Shown: piece after piece, positions 5,878 through 14,594 of the stretch
Numbering within the stretch: the first letter of the stretch is position 1
Layout: every line of letters begins with the position of its first letter
NCBI GenBank assembly: GCA_002454505.1
Contig: DKJA01000078.1
Coordinates: 1-27,849 of the forward strand
Direction: 5' to 3'
DNA: 27,849 nt
Source: Oxalobacteraceae bacterium UBA6704
GTDB taxonomy: Bacteria > Pseudomonadota > Gammaproteobacteria > Burkholderiales > Burkholderiaceae_D
Made by a program: the position numbers and the translations under genes
Notes under the pieces: model-generated
What the model saw: only the letters and a program-made list of their open reading frames with translations
What the model was told of the DNA's origin: nothing
Databases searched by the model: none

Positions 5878-7409
5878 GGCTTGTCCGCCTGGCGGTCGTG
5901 GAATTCGTAGCGGGCGCGGTCCTGCGGATCGTAGGCACCGGACTGCACGTCCAGCCGCATCACGCTGGCACCGGCCTGCGTGACTTGCGGCCATGCCGGC
6001 AGGTCGGCGCCATTCGGGTCGCCTTTTTTAATGAAGTTGACGAAGTAGCCGTGCATCGTGGCCGACACCTGGCGGTCGTCGTCGCTCCATTTGAATACCT
6101 TGTTGCCGTCGAGGTTGTTCATCGCGTATTCGATCTCGCCCGAATGCGTGGCGCCCTCCTCGGCCGGCTTACCGTCCACCGTGGCGGGACGGGGATGCGC
6201 ATAGTAATAACGCCACGTGGGTGCGGCTCTGGCCTGCAGGTCGATCCATTTCCACGTGCCGTAGGCGATCCACCGGTCGCTGGCCAGGTCGCGCGCGGCG
6301 GTGGTCACATCGCCGCCGTACAGGCGCGCCACTTCGTCGGCCTGTTCGCCGTACAGCTTCTGCAGCGCCGCGCGGAAGTTCGCCGCCGTGGGCTGCGCAT
6401 CGCGCAGCAGGCCGCGCCAGTGCTGCTCCTGCGAGTTCCACCCCGCCAGCAGCGGCACCTTCGCCTGCCGGCCCTGAGCAAACGTCTCCAGCGGCGGACG
6501 TGCGATCACGAGGCCGTCCGTGACGATGCCGAACCATGGCGCGCCCGGCTTGCCCTGTGCCTGCAGCAGCTGGTCGGCCGGCGCCGCGCGCAAGTCCTTC
6601 AGCGTGGCCAGGCCGGCCGCTTGCGCAAATGCGGCGCCCTGCTTTTCCGCCTCGGCCAGCGGCGGCGCACCGCGGCCGCCCAGCACGGAGCCGCTTTCCC
6701 CGATGGCCCGCGCGAACAGGCCTTTCGAGCGGGGCATCACCATCTGCGCGCTGACCGAATACGAGCCGGCCGATTCGCCGGCGATCGTCACCTGCTGCGG
6801 ATCGCCGCCGAATGCCGCGATGTTGCGGCGCACCCAGTCCAGCGCGGCCGCCTGGTCCATCAGGCCGTAGTTGCCGGACGCTTTATCGGGCGATTCGGCC
6901 GTCAGCGCGGGATGAGCGAGGAAGCCGAACACGCCGAGGCGGTAATTGACCGTCAGCGCGACGATGCCCTGCTGCGCCAGCGGGGCGCCATCGTAGCGGG
7001 GCTCCGAGCCATCGCCCGCGGCCAGGCCGCCGCCGTGGAAGTACACCAGCACCGGCAGCTTCTTGCCGGTGGCGGCACGGGGCGCCCACACGTTCAGGTA
7101 CAGGCAGTCCTCGCTGATGCCGGGCGAGCGGAACACCATGTCCGAGAACAGCGGCAGCTGCATCGGCCGGTTGCCGAAGCTGGTCGCGGCACGCACGCCC
7201 TGCCATGGCTGCACCGGCTGCGGTGGCTTCCACCGCAAATCGCCGACGGGCGGCGCGGCGTACGGAATGCCCTTGAAGGCGATCACGCCGTATTCGGGCA
7301 CGCCGCGCAACTGGCCGGCATCGATCTGGACGAAGGGAGCGGGTACGCGCGCCTGCGCGGCGGTGGCGGCGGCCAGCAGCAGGCCGGCGGTGGCGGATTT
7401 GATCATCAT
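5874..7409 (-). CDS. Secreted type-B carboxylesterase
   Basis: The protein has 511 residues. A signal peptide (residues 1-20, ending AAQA) points to export. It has the carboxylesterase/lipase alpha/beta-hydrolase fold: GIPYAAPPVGDLRW near residue 50, the EDCLYLNVWAP motif at 100-109, the oxyanion-hole HGGG at 125-128, and the nucleophile elbow GESAGS with Ser213. Likely triad partners are Glu328 (GWNSQEQHW) and His422 (GATHSGEIEYAM). The family hydrolyses carboxylic esters; the natural substrate is not evident. Its stop codon overlaps the puuE start as ATGA, so the two are translationally coupled and co-transcribed. It is divergent from uraH with a 93-base gap. A second ATG one codon downstream is an alternative start; the ribosome-binding site (GAGA) is weak. 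Confidence 0.92.
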   Translation of the reverse strand: MMIKSATAGLLLAAATAAQARVPAPFVQIDAGQLRGVPEYGVIAFKGIPYAAPPVGDLRWKPPQPVQPWQGVRAATSFGNRPMQLPLFSDMVFRSPGISEDCLYLNVWAPRAATGKKLPVLVYFHGGGLAAGDGSEPRYDGAPLAQQGIVALTVNYRLGVFGFLAHPALTAESPDKASGNYGLMDQAAALDWVRRNIAAFGGDPQQVTIAGESAGSYSVSAQMVMPRSKGLFARAIGESGSVLGGRGAPPLAEAEKQGAAFAQAAGLATLKDLRAAPADQLLQAQGKPGAPWFGIVTDGLVIARPPLETFAQGRQAKVPLLAGWNSQEQHWRGLLRDAQPTAANFRAALQKLYGEQADEVARLYGGDVTTAARDLASDRWIAYGTWKWIDLQARAAPTWRYYYAHPRPATVDGKPAEEGATHSGEIEYAMNNLDGNKVFKWSDDDRQVSATMHGYFVNFIKKGDPNGADLPAWPQVTQAGASVMRLDVQSGAYDPQDRARYEFHDRQADKP

Positions 7410-7502
7410 GTCTCGTTGGCTATGTTCATATGCTGCACATTATAGGAACCGACTGCTGTACGGTATAACATCGACGCGCTCATCACATCAAGGATCGCTT
7501 AT

Positions 7503-7856
7503 ATGGGAAAACTCACCACGCACGTACTCGACACGGCCCACGGCAAGCCCGGCGCGGGTGTCGCCATCGCGCTGTATGCCGTCACGCCGGCAGGCCGGCA
7601 ACTGCTCAAGCGCGACGTCACCAATGCGGACGGCCGCTGCGCCGCGCCGCTGCTGGAAGGCGCCTCGCTGCAAGCTGGCCGCTACGAGCTGGTGTTCGGC
7701 GCCGGCGATTATTTCGCCGCACTGGGCGTGGACCTGCCGGCACCCCGCTTCATCGACGAAGTGACCATCGCCTTCGGCATCGCCCACACGGAGCAGAACT
7801 ATCACGTGCCGCTGGTGGTGTCGCCGTGGTCGTATTCCACCTATCGGGGCAGCTGA
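7503..7856 (+). CDS. uraH: 5-hydroxyisourate hydrolase
   Basis: The protein has 117 residues, the normal size of the transthyretin-related HIU hydrolases. It converts 5-hydroxyisourate, the product of urate oxidation, to OHCU. Family signatures are complete: the N-terminal LTTHVLDTAHGKPGAGV with catalytic His7, TNADGR with Arg45, His101 in NYHVPLVVSPWSYSTYRGS, and the C-terminal YRGS tetrapeptide. There is no signal peptide, so it is cytoplasmic. AAGGA lies about 10 bases before the ATG. It is divergent from the carboxylesterase-puuE pair, which fits a purine-degradation cluster. Its last 16 bases overlap the end of the converging peptidase gene. Confidence 0.97.
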   Translation: MGKLTTHVLDTAHGKPGAGVAIALYAVTPAGRQLLKRDVTNADGRCAAPLLEGASLQAGRYELVFGAGDYFAALGVDLPAPRFIDEVTIAFGIAHTEQNYHVPLVVSPWSYSTYRGS

Positions 7857-9067
7857 GCGGGCGCTTTGCCGTACTCCTGAATGAACCGCGCCAGCAGGTA
7901 GATGCGGGGTGCGATGCTGTCCACTTCCGCATATTCGTCGGCCGTGTGGATGCCGCCGCCGACGATGCCCAGGCCATCGATCGTCGGCACGCCGGCCGCA
8001 AAGACCAGGCTGGCATCGGCCGCGCCGCCGCTGCTTTCCAGCGTCAGCTTGCGGCCCAGTTCCGCGTAGATCGTGCTTGCCTGGTTGGCCAGGGCATCGG
8101 TGACGGGGCTGTTCGGCATGGGCGGGAAGCCCCGCTTCAGCGAGATGGCGACCTGCGCATCCGGCACCAGCTGGCGCGCGGCGATGCGGCGCATGTCGCG
8201 CTCGACGCGGTCGAACTCCTGCGGCTGCATGACGCGCACGTCGGCCGTCGCATGGGCGTGGTCGGGGATCACGTTGCTGCGGTCGCCGCCGTGGATGACC
8301 GTCCAGCTGACCGACGTTTCCTTCGCATCGTCGCCCAGCCGGGCCAGCTGCACTAGCTGGTGCGATGCCTCCAGCGCCGCATTGATTCCCTGCTTCGGCG
8401 CCACGCCGGCGTGCGAAGCCTTGCCCTTCACGTCCAGCTCGATCTCGCCGCTGCCCTTGCGGGCGACGACGAGGCCGTCGGCGGCGCGGCCCGGTTCCAG
8501 GTTGAACGCCACGTCGTGCTGCTTGGCCAGCTGCTCGATCAGCGTGCGCGTGCCTTCCGAGCCCGTCTCCTCGTTCGTGTTGAGCAGGAAGGTGATCTTG
8601 GCGAAATCGGTGAAGCCGGCATCCTTCAGCAGCTTCAGCGCATGGATGGCCACCACGATGCCGCCCTTGTCGTCCATGATGCCGGGACCGTAGGCGCGCC
8701 TGCCGTCGATGCGGAACGGGCGCTTGGCCGCGGTGCCGTCGGCGAACACGGTGTCCATGTGCGCGACGAGCAGGATGCGGCCCTTGCCCTTGCCGGCCAG
8801 CGTCGCGACGATGTTCCTGCTTTTCGCCGGCGCGGCGGGCTGCGTCGCGATGGCGAAGCCCAGCTTCTTCAGCTCGGCGGAAGAGATGGCGCCCACGTCG
8901 TCGAGCCCCTTCTCGTTGAAGGTGCCCGAATCGATGTTGACGAGCTTTTCCAGCAGCGCCAGCGCCGCCGGCTGCTCCTGCTCCGCCTTCGCCAGCATCG
9001 CCGGCGCCGCACCCGCCATCCCGACACCCGCCACCATCAGCACCGCTCCCGCCAGCATCCTGCGCAT
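7841..9067 (-). CDS. Secreted M20 metallopeptidase, glutamate carboxypeptidase-like
   Basis: The protein has 408 residues. A signal peptide (residues 1-21, MRRMLAGAVLMVAGVGMAGAA) indicates export to the periplasm. All M20 di-zinc ligands and catalytic residues can be seen: His103 and Asp105 (AHMDTV), bridging Asp132 (GIMDDKGG), general-base Glu166 and ligand Glu167 (NTNEETGS), Glu191 (FNLEPGR) and His374 (GGGIHTADE). The order and spacing fit the carboxypeptidase G2 (glutamate carboxypeptidase) branch, which removes C-terminal glutamate from folates and peptides; the substrate is inferred from family only. GGGAG lies 6 bases before the ATG. It converges on uraH with a 16-base overlap at the 3' ends, and a paired inverted repeat (9101-9249) lies upstream. 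Confidence 0.93.
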   Translation of the reverse strand: MRRMLAGAVLMVAGVGMAGAAPAMLAKAEQEQPAALALLEKLVNIDSGTFNEKGLDDVGAISSAELKKLGFAIATQPAAPAKSRNIVATLAGKGKGRILLVAHMDTVFADGTAAKRPFRIDGRRAYGPGIMDDKGGIVVAIHALKLLKDAGFTDFAKITFLLNTNEETGSEGTRTLIEQLAKQHDVAFNLEPGRAADGLVVARKGSGEIELDVKGKASHAGVAPKQGINAALEASHQLVQLARLGDDAKETSVSWTVIHGGDRSNVIPDHAHATADVRVMQPQEFDRVERDMRRIAARQLVPDAQVAISLKRGFPPMPNSPVTDALANQASTIYAELGRKLTLESSGGAADASLVFAAGVPTIDGLGIVGGGIHTADEYAEVDSIAPRIYLLARFIQEYGKAPAQLPR

Positions 9068-9100
9068 ACAAGCTCCCGTGTTGTCGATCGGACCATCATA

Positions 9101-9249
9101 GCCGAGTTCGTGTCCACTTTTACACTGCTGGTGTCAGGCACCGAAGTGGACATCCTGCGAGTTCATGCCCCTGCCGGTGCCGGAACTCACCAATTTTTGT
9201 CCACGTCGGTGCCTGACACCAGGGGTTCGAAAGTGGACACGGGCTCGGC
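9101..9249. repeat. Paired inverted repeat (REPIN-like), GTGTCAGGCACC family
   Basis: Two arms of about 51 bases, 9101-9152 and 9199-9249, are imperfect reverse complements separated by about 46 bases. Each arm contains the near-palindrome GGTGTCAGGCACC and is bounded by GTGTCCAC and GTGGACA. The outer end GCCGAGnnCGTGTCCAC resembles the outer end of the element at 22531-22652, so the two belong to related families. It lies between divergent genes (peptidase and CorC/HlyC protein), hence in or near their promoters. Confidence 0.8.
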
Positions 9250-9327
9250 CGTTGGCTTGCAGCCCATGCAACGTTCCCGTAGAATTTGACGCTCCGCGGC
9301 CCGTTTGCCGCGCTCATTTCCCACATT

Positions 9328-10599
9328 TTGGACAATATCCCCTTATGGGTGCAGGTCGCTGCGCTGGCCTGCCTGATCCTGCTGTCGGCGTTTTTTGCGA
9401 TGGCCGAGACCGCGCTGATGGCGGCCAACCGGTTTCGCTTGCGCCACGAGGCGAAGCGGGGGTCGCGCCGGGCGATCGCCACGCTGTGGCTGCTGGAACG
9501 GACCGAGCGGCTGCTGTCGCTGGTGCTGATCGCCAATACGCTGCTCAACGCGATGGCCATCGCGCTCGTCACGGCGATCGCCATCAACCAGTTCGGCCTC
9601 GACGAGCACGTGATCCTCATCTCGACGGGCGTCGTCGTGTTCCTGTTGATCGTGCTGGCAGAGATTTCGCCGAAGATCATCGGCGCCCGCTATGCCGACC
9701 AGATCGTGCTGCCCGCCAGCTTCATCCTGCGCCCGCTGCTGCGCGCGGCGAAACCGCTGATCTGGTTCGTCAACCTGTTCGTCGAGACGCTGCTGCGCGT
9801 GTTCCGCATCAAGCCGGCGCCGGATCCCCACGAGGCGGGCCTGTCGCCGGACGAGCTGCGCTCGATCCTGCTCGAATCGGGCAACTTCATCCCGCAGAAG
9901 CACAAGAGCATCCTGCTGAACCTGTTCGACCTGGACACCATTTCCGTCGAGGACGTGATGACGCCCCGCGCCCAGATCGAGGCGCTGAACCTGGCCATGT
10001 CGATCGACGAGATCAAGGCGCAGCTGACCACGTGCTATCACAACAAGCTGCCCGTCCACGACGGCGAAATCAACCAGATCGCCGGCATCCTGCACGTGCG
10101 CAAGGCCGTCGCGCTGCTCAACGAGCAGGACGAGCTGACGGTCGACCACTTCCGCGCGCTGCTGTCCGAGCCCTACTTCATCCCGCAGGACACGGGCGTG
10201 TTCGCGCAGTTGCAGAACTTCCAGGAAAACCGCGAGCGCCTCGCCATCATCGTCGACGAGTACGGCGAAGTGCAGGGCCTCGTCACGCTGGACGACATCA
10301 TCGAGGAGATGATCGGCGACTTCACCACGTCGACACCATCGGCCGCGCGCGCCGACAGCTTCGGCTGGGACGCCCGCGGCGAATGCCTGCTGGAAGGCGC
10401 CACCGCTCTGCGCGACATCAACAAGCGGCTGGGATTAAACTTCCCGCTGGACGGGCCGAAAACGCTGAACGGCCTGCTGCTGGAGTGGCTGCAGGACATT
10501 CCGGATGCGCCGATCAGCGTGCGTATTGGCAATTGCATCATCGAAGTTGTTCAGGTGCAAAATCAGTCGATCAAAGTCGTCAAATTGCGACAGCACTGA
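9328..10599 (+). CDS. HlyC/CorC family membrane protein (CNNM domain, CBS pair, CorC_HlyC domain)
   Basis: The protein has 423 residues from a TTG start at 9328, giving MDNIPLWVQVAALACLILLSAFFAMAETAL, the usual beginning of this family; a TTG at 9286 would add 14 residues. Neither has a convincing ribosome-binding site. Residues 5-180 form the CNNM/DUF21 domain with three or four membrane helices and the AETALM and LAEISPK motifs. A CBS pair spans about 200-330 (DVMTPRAQIEAL; VDEYGEVQGLVTLDDIIEEMIGD). The C-terminal CorC_HlyC domain runs 345-420. Members are linked to magnesium/cobalt efflux or to unknown transport at the inner membrane. It lies 85 bases before pilB on the same strand, as in other Massilia-like genomes. 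Confidence 0.9.
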   Translation: MDNIPLWVQVAALACLILLSAFFAMAETALMAANRFRLRHEAKRGSRRAIATLWLLERTERLLSLVLIANTLLNAMAIALVTAIAINQFGLDEHVILISTGVVVFLLIVLAEISPKIIGARYADQIVLPASFILRPLLRAAKPLIWFVNLFVETLLRVFRIKPAPDPHEAGLSPDELRSILLESGNFIPQKHKSILLNLFDLDTISVEDVMTPRAQIEALNLAMSIDEIKAQLTTCYHNKLPVHDGEINQIAGILHVRKAVALLNEQDELTVDHFRALLSEPYFIPQDTGVFAQLQNFQENRERLAIIVDEYGEVQGLVTLDDIIEEMIGDFTTSTPSAARADSFGWDARGECLLEGATALRDINKRLGLNFPLDGPKTLNGLLLEWLQDIPDAPISVRIGNCIIEVVQVQNQSIKVVKLRQH

Positions 10600-10684
10600 A
10601 CGGAACAAGGCTTTACAAAGTTGATGCCCCCGGGCATGATCGCTTGATTACGGTCACCTTTCATCAATGTAGTTTCTAAAGGCT

Positions 10685-12409
10685 ATGGCAGCAGTCCACC
10701 CCCATACGGCGACAGGCGCTCCCATGCCGGGCCTGGCGCGGGCATTGATGCAGGCCGGACGGCTGTCCGCGCCGCAGGCGGAAGCACTGCAAAAAAAATC
10801 CCTCGCCGACAAGCTGCCGTTCATCGACGTGCTGCTGGCCAGCAGCCTGATCGGCGCGCGCGACCTGGCCGTGTTCTGCGCCGAAACCTTTTCCTACCCG
10901 CTGCTGGACCTGCAGGCGTTCAGTGCCGCGGCGCTGCCGCAAAAGATCATCGACGCGAAGCTGATGCAGAGCCAGCGCGTGGTGGCGCTGGCCAAGCGGG
11001 GCAACAAGATGTCGGTGGCGATCTCCGACCCCACCAACACGCAGGCGCTCGACCAGATCAAGTTCCAGACCGAGTCGTCGGTGGAGCCGGTGATCGTGCC
11101 GCACGATACGCTGGTGCGCCTGCTGCAGGAACTGGCCAAGAACAGCGAACAGCTGATGGGCGAGCTGGCCGGCGAGGATGCCGACATCCAGTTCGCCGAG
11201 GAGCAGGAAGCAGCGCTGCCGGAAGCACCGGCCACCGACGTGGAAGATGCGCCCATCGTGCGCTTCCTGAACAAGATGCTGATGGATGCCGTCAACATGG
11301 GGGCGTCCGACCTGCACTTCGAACCGTTCGAGAAGTTCTACCGGATCCGCTTCCGTGTCGACGGCGTGCTGCTGGAACATGCCCAGCCGCCGATCGCCAT
11401 CAAGGACAAGCTGGTGTCGCGCATCAAGGTGCTGGCGAAACTGGACATCTCCGAACGCCGCGTGCCGCAGGACGGCCGCATGCGGCTGATCGTGTCGCCG
11501 ACGAAAACGCTGGACCTGCGCATCTCCACCTTGCCGACGCTGTTCGGCGAGAAGACGGTGATGCGTATCCTCGATGCGACGCAGGCGCAGATGGGCATCG
11601 ATTCGCTGGGCTACGAGCCGGAGCAGCGCGCGCTGATGCTCGACGCGATCCAGCGGCCGTACGGCATGGTGCTGGTCACCGGCCCGACGGGTTCCGGCAA
11701 GACCGTGTCGCTGTACACCTGCCTGAACATCCTGAACAAGCCGGGCATCAATATCTCGACGGCGGAAGACCCGGCCGAGATCAACCTGCCCGGCGTGAAC
11801 CAGGTCAACGTCAACGACAAGGCGGGCCTGACCTTCCCCGTCGCGCTGAAGTCGTTCCTGCGCCAGGATCCTGACATCATCATGGTCGGCGAGATCCGCG
11901 ACCTGGAGACGGCCGACATCGCGATCAAGGCGGCGCAGACGGGCCACATGGTGTTCTCCACGCTGCACACGAACGATGCGCCGTCGACGCTGACGCGCCT
12001 GATGAACATGGGCGTGGCGCCGTTCAATATCGCGTCGTCCGTCATCCTGATCACGGCGCAGCGGCTGGCGCGGCGGCTGTGCGCGTGCAAGCAGCCGGTC
12101 GACATCGCGCCGGAAAAACTGGTCAGCGCCGGCTTCACGCCGGACGAGCTGGACGACAGCTGGAAGCCCTACGGCCCGGTGGGCTGCGAGCGGTGCAACG
12201 GCTCCGGCTACAAGGGCCGCGTGGGCATCTACCAGATCATGCCGATCACGCCGGCCATCGAAACGCTGATCCTCGCGCACGGCAATGCCATGCAGATCGC
12301 CGCGCAGGCGCAGAGCGAAGGCGTGAAATCGCTGCGCCAGTCCGGCCTGGTGAAGGTGAAGGCGGGCCTGACGAGCCTGGAAGAAGTGCTTGGCTGCACG
12401 AACGAATAG
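10685..12409 (+). CDS. pilB: Type IV pilus assembly ATPase PilB
   Basis: The protein has 574 residues, the family's usual length. It is the cytoplasmic hexameric motor that drives pilus extension. An N-terminal MshEN-type domain (about 15-140) precedes the secretion ATPase domain. Walker A GPTGSGKT is at 333-340; the Walker B region DIIMVGEIRD has Glu403; the His box TGHMVFSTLHTND follows. Four cysteines (466, 468, 501, 504; LCAC and CERC) form the zinc site that separates PilB from the retraction ATPase PilT. AAAGG is only 2-3 bases before the ATG; a second ATG at codon 14 is an alternative. It is the first gene of a pilB-pilC-pilD run, 13 bases before pilC. Confidence 0.97.
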   Translation: MAAVHPHTATGAPMPGLARALMQAGRLSAPQAEALQKKSLADKLPFIDVLLASSLIGARDLAVFCAETFSYPLLDLQAFSAAALPQKIIDAKLMQSQRVVALAKRGNKMSVAISDPTNTQALDQIKFQTESSVEPVIVPHDTLVRLLQELAKNSEQLMGELAGEDADIQFAEEQEAALPEAPATDVEDAPIVRFLNKMLMDAVNMGASDLHFEPFEKFYRIRFRVDGVLLEHAQPPIAIKDKLVSRIKVLAKLDISERRVPQDGRMRLIVSPTKTLDLRISTLPTLFGEKTVMRILDATQAQMGIDSLGYEPEQRALMLDAIQRPYGMVLVTGPTGSGKTVSLYTCLNILNKPGINISTAEDPAEINLPGVNQVNVNDKAGLTFPVALKSFLRQDPDIIMVGEIRDLETADIAIKAAQTGHMVFSTLHTNDAPSTLTRLMNMGVAPFNIASSVILITAQRLARRLCACKQPVDIAPEKLVSAGFTPDELDDSWKPYGPVGCERCNGSGYKGRVGIYQIMPITPAIETLILAHGNAMQIAAQAQSEGVKSLRQSGLVKVKAGLTSLEEVLGCTNE

Positions 12410-12422
12410 ACAGGAAGAGCCG

Positions 12423-13652
12423 ATGGCACAAGGGAGCAGTGGAGCACGGGACAACGGAGTGAAGGAATCCGTTTTCGCGTGGGAAGGCAAGGACAAGACG
12501 GGCAAGACGGTGCGCGGCGAACTGCGCGCCGGCGGCGTGGCCGTCGTCAACGTCACGCTGCGGCGCCAGGGCATCGTCGTCACCAGGGTGAAGAAGAAGG
12601 TCTACCGCGCCGGCAAGAAGGTCACCGACAAGGACATCACGCTGTTCACCCGCCAGCTGGCCACGATGATGAAGGCCGGCGTGCCGCTGCTGCAGTCGTT
12701 CGACATCGTCGGCAAGGGCCATGCCAATCCGTCGGTATCGAAGCTGATCATGGACCTGCGCGCCGACATCGAAACGGGCACGAGCCTGAACCAGGCATTC
12801 CGCAAGTTCCCCCTGTACTTCGACCCGCTGTTCTGCAACCTGGTGGGCGCCGGCGAACAGGCCGGCATCCTGGAAGACCTGCTGACGCGGCTGGCGATCT
12901 ACAAGGAAAAGACGCTGGCGATGAAGGCCAAGATCAAGTCGGCGCTGACGTATCCGGTGTCGATCCTGGCGGTGGCCTTCATCGTCACGGCCGTCATCAT
13001 GATCTGGGTGGTCCCCGCGTTCAAGGAAGTGTTCACCAGCTTCGGCGCGGACCTGCCGGCGCCGACGCTGATGGTGATGGCGATCTCCGAATTTTTTGTC
13101 AGCTACTGGTACGTCATCTTCGGCGGCCTGTTCGCCGCCATCTACTTCTTCTTCCAGGCCTGGCGCCGCTCGCTGAAGATGCAGCAGGCGATGGACCGGC
13201 TGCTGCTGCGGCTGCCCGTGTTCGGCGCAGTGATCCGCAAGGCGACGATCGCCCGCTGGACCCGCACGCTGGCGACGATGTTCGCCGCCGGCGTGCCGCT
13301 GGTCGAGGCGCTCGATTCGGTGGGCGGCGCATCCGGCAATGCCGTCTACCTGGATGCGACGCGCCGGATCCAGAACGAAGTGTCCACCGGCGTCAGCCTG
13401 ACGGTGGCGATGCAGAATGCGGACGTGTTCCCGAACATGGTGACGCAGATGGTGTCGATCGGCGAGGAATCCGGCTCGCTGGACGGCATGCTGGGCAAGG
13501 TCGCCGACTTTTATGAAGAAGAAGTGGACGAGGCGGTGGCCTCGCTGTCGGCGCTGATGGAGCCGGCGATCATGGTCATCCTGGGCGTGCTGATCGGCGG
13601 TCTCGTGATTGCCATGTACCTGCCCATCTTCAAACTGGGGTCGGTGGTGTAA
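12423..13652 (+). CDS. pilC: Type IV pilus inner-membrane platform protein PilC
   Basis: The protein has 409 residues from ATG 12423, chosen because AGGAAGAG lies just upstream and the longer frame runs into pilB. It has two copies of the T2SSF domain: the first at about 75-197 (FTRQLATMMKAGVPLLQSF), the second at about 278-400 (RWTRTLATMFAAGVPLVEALDSVGG). Hydrophobic segments follow each (SILAVAFIVTAVIMIWVV near 177-194; the C-terminal IMVILGVLIGGLVIAMYLPIF), with another mid-protein (ISEFFVSYWYVIFGGLFAAIYFF). PilC sits in the inner membrane, where PilB turns it to feed pilin into the growing pilus. Confidence 0.97.
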   Translation: MAQGSSGARDNGVKESVFAWEGKDKTGKTVRGELRAGGVAVVNVTLRRQGIVVTRVKKKVYRAGKKVTDKDITLFTRQLATMMKAGVPLLQSFDIVGKGHANPSVSKLIMDLRADIETGTSLNQAFRKFPLYFDPLFCNLVGAGEQAGILEDLLTRLAIYKEKTLAMKAKIKSALTYPVSILAVAFIVTAVIMIWVVPAFKEVFTSFGADLPAPTLMVMAISEFFVSYWYVIFGGLFAAIYFFFQAWRRSLKMQQAMDRLLLRLPVFGAVIRKATIARWTRTLATMFAAGVPLVEALDSVGGASGNAVYLDATRRIQNEVSTGVSLTVAMQNADVFPNMVTQMVSIGEESGSLDGMLGKVADFYEEEVDEAVASLSALMEPAIMVILGVLIGGLVIAMYLPIFKLGSVV

Positions 13653-13711
13653 GCTGCGGCCTTCCAGGCGCCGCAGCCTGCCCCCGGTGCGCTCAAACAA
13701 TATCGACCAAC

Positions 13712-14581
13712 ATGCCCCAAGACCTGTTTCTCTTCGCCCCACCCGCCACTGTCGGTGCGGCCGTCGTCGCCGCCATCTTCGGCCTGCTGATCGGCAGCTT
13801 CCTCAACGTCGTCATCTACCGGATGCCGAAGATGATGCAGCGCGAGTCGGACAACTACGTGGCCGCCGAATCGGGCCAGCCGCTGCCGCACACGGACAGG
13901 TTCAACCTGATGGTGCCCCGTTCGCGCTGCGGCCATTGCGGCCACCAGATCACGGCGCTGGAAAACATCCCCGTGTTCAGCTGGGTGGCGCTGCGCGGCA
14001 AGTGCAGCAAGTGCAAGACGCCGATCTCGGCGCGCTACCCGGTCATCGAAGCTTTTACGGGGCTTGTTTCGGCCGCGCTGGTCTGGCAGTTCGGCAGCGG
14101 CTGGGCGGGCCTCGCCACGCTGGTCTTTGCTTATCTCCTCATTGCGATGACATTCATCGACGCCGACACGCAGCTGCTGCCGGACGACCTGACGTACCCG
14201 CTGCTGTGGGCCGGCCTGCTGGTCAACCTGAACGGCACCTTCGTGCCGCTGCAGGATGCCGTCATCGGCGCGGCGGCCGGCTACCTGGTGCTGTGGTCGA
14301 TCTACTGGTTGTTCAAGCTGCTGACCGGCAAGGAAGGCATGGGCTACGGCGACTTCAAGCTGCTGGCCGCGCTGGGCGCGTGGCTGGGCTGGGCGATGCT
14401 GCCGACGGTCATCCTGCTGTCGTCGCTGGTCGGCGCCGTCGTCGGCATCGCGCTGATCGTGTTTGCCAAGCGGGGCCGCAACAACCCGATTCCGTTCGGC
14501 CCGTATCTGGCCGCTGCCGGCATGATCGCGCTGCTGTTCGGCGCGCCGATCGCCGCCTTCACCGGCGCGCTGCTGGGCTGA
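13712..14581 (+). CDS. pilD: Prepilin leader peptidase / N-methyltransferase PilD
   Basis: The protein has 289 residues. It is a polytopic inner-membrane aspartic protease that cuts type IV prepilins and methylates the new N-terminus. The N-terminal GLLIGSFLNVVIYRMP motif leads into a cytoplasmic zinc-binding loop with two CxxC pairs, Cys73/76 (CGHC) and Cys98/101 (CSKC). The two catalytic aspartates are Asp150 (TFIDADTQLLPDDLT) and Asp214 (GMGYGDFKLLAALG). About seven to eight hydrophobic helices are visible. It follows pilC by 59 bases and precedes coaE by 13 bases, the usual Burkholderiales order. Confidence 0.97.
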   Translation: MPQDLFLFAPPATVGAAVVAAIFGLLIGSFLNVVIYRMPKMMQRESDNYVAAESGQPLPHTDRFNLMVPRSRCGHCGHQITALENIPVFSWVALRGKCSKCKTPISARYPVIEAFTGLVSAALVWQFGSGWAGLATLVFAYLLIAMTFIDADTQLLPDDLTYPLLWAGLLVNLNGTFVPLQDAVIGAAAGYLVLWSIYWLFKLLTGKEGMGYGDFKLLAALGAWLGWAMLPTVILLSSLVGAVVGIALIVFAKRGRNNPIPFGPYLAAAGMIALLFGAPIAAFTGALLG

Positions 14582-14594
14582 CGGGGGGCAGCAT

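Noticed and set aside
5898..7445. A 515-codon plus-strand frame opposite the carboxylesterase
   Set aside because: Composition typical of an antisense shadow; the opposite strand has a complete catalytic triad and signal peptide.
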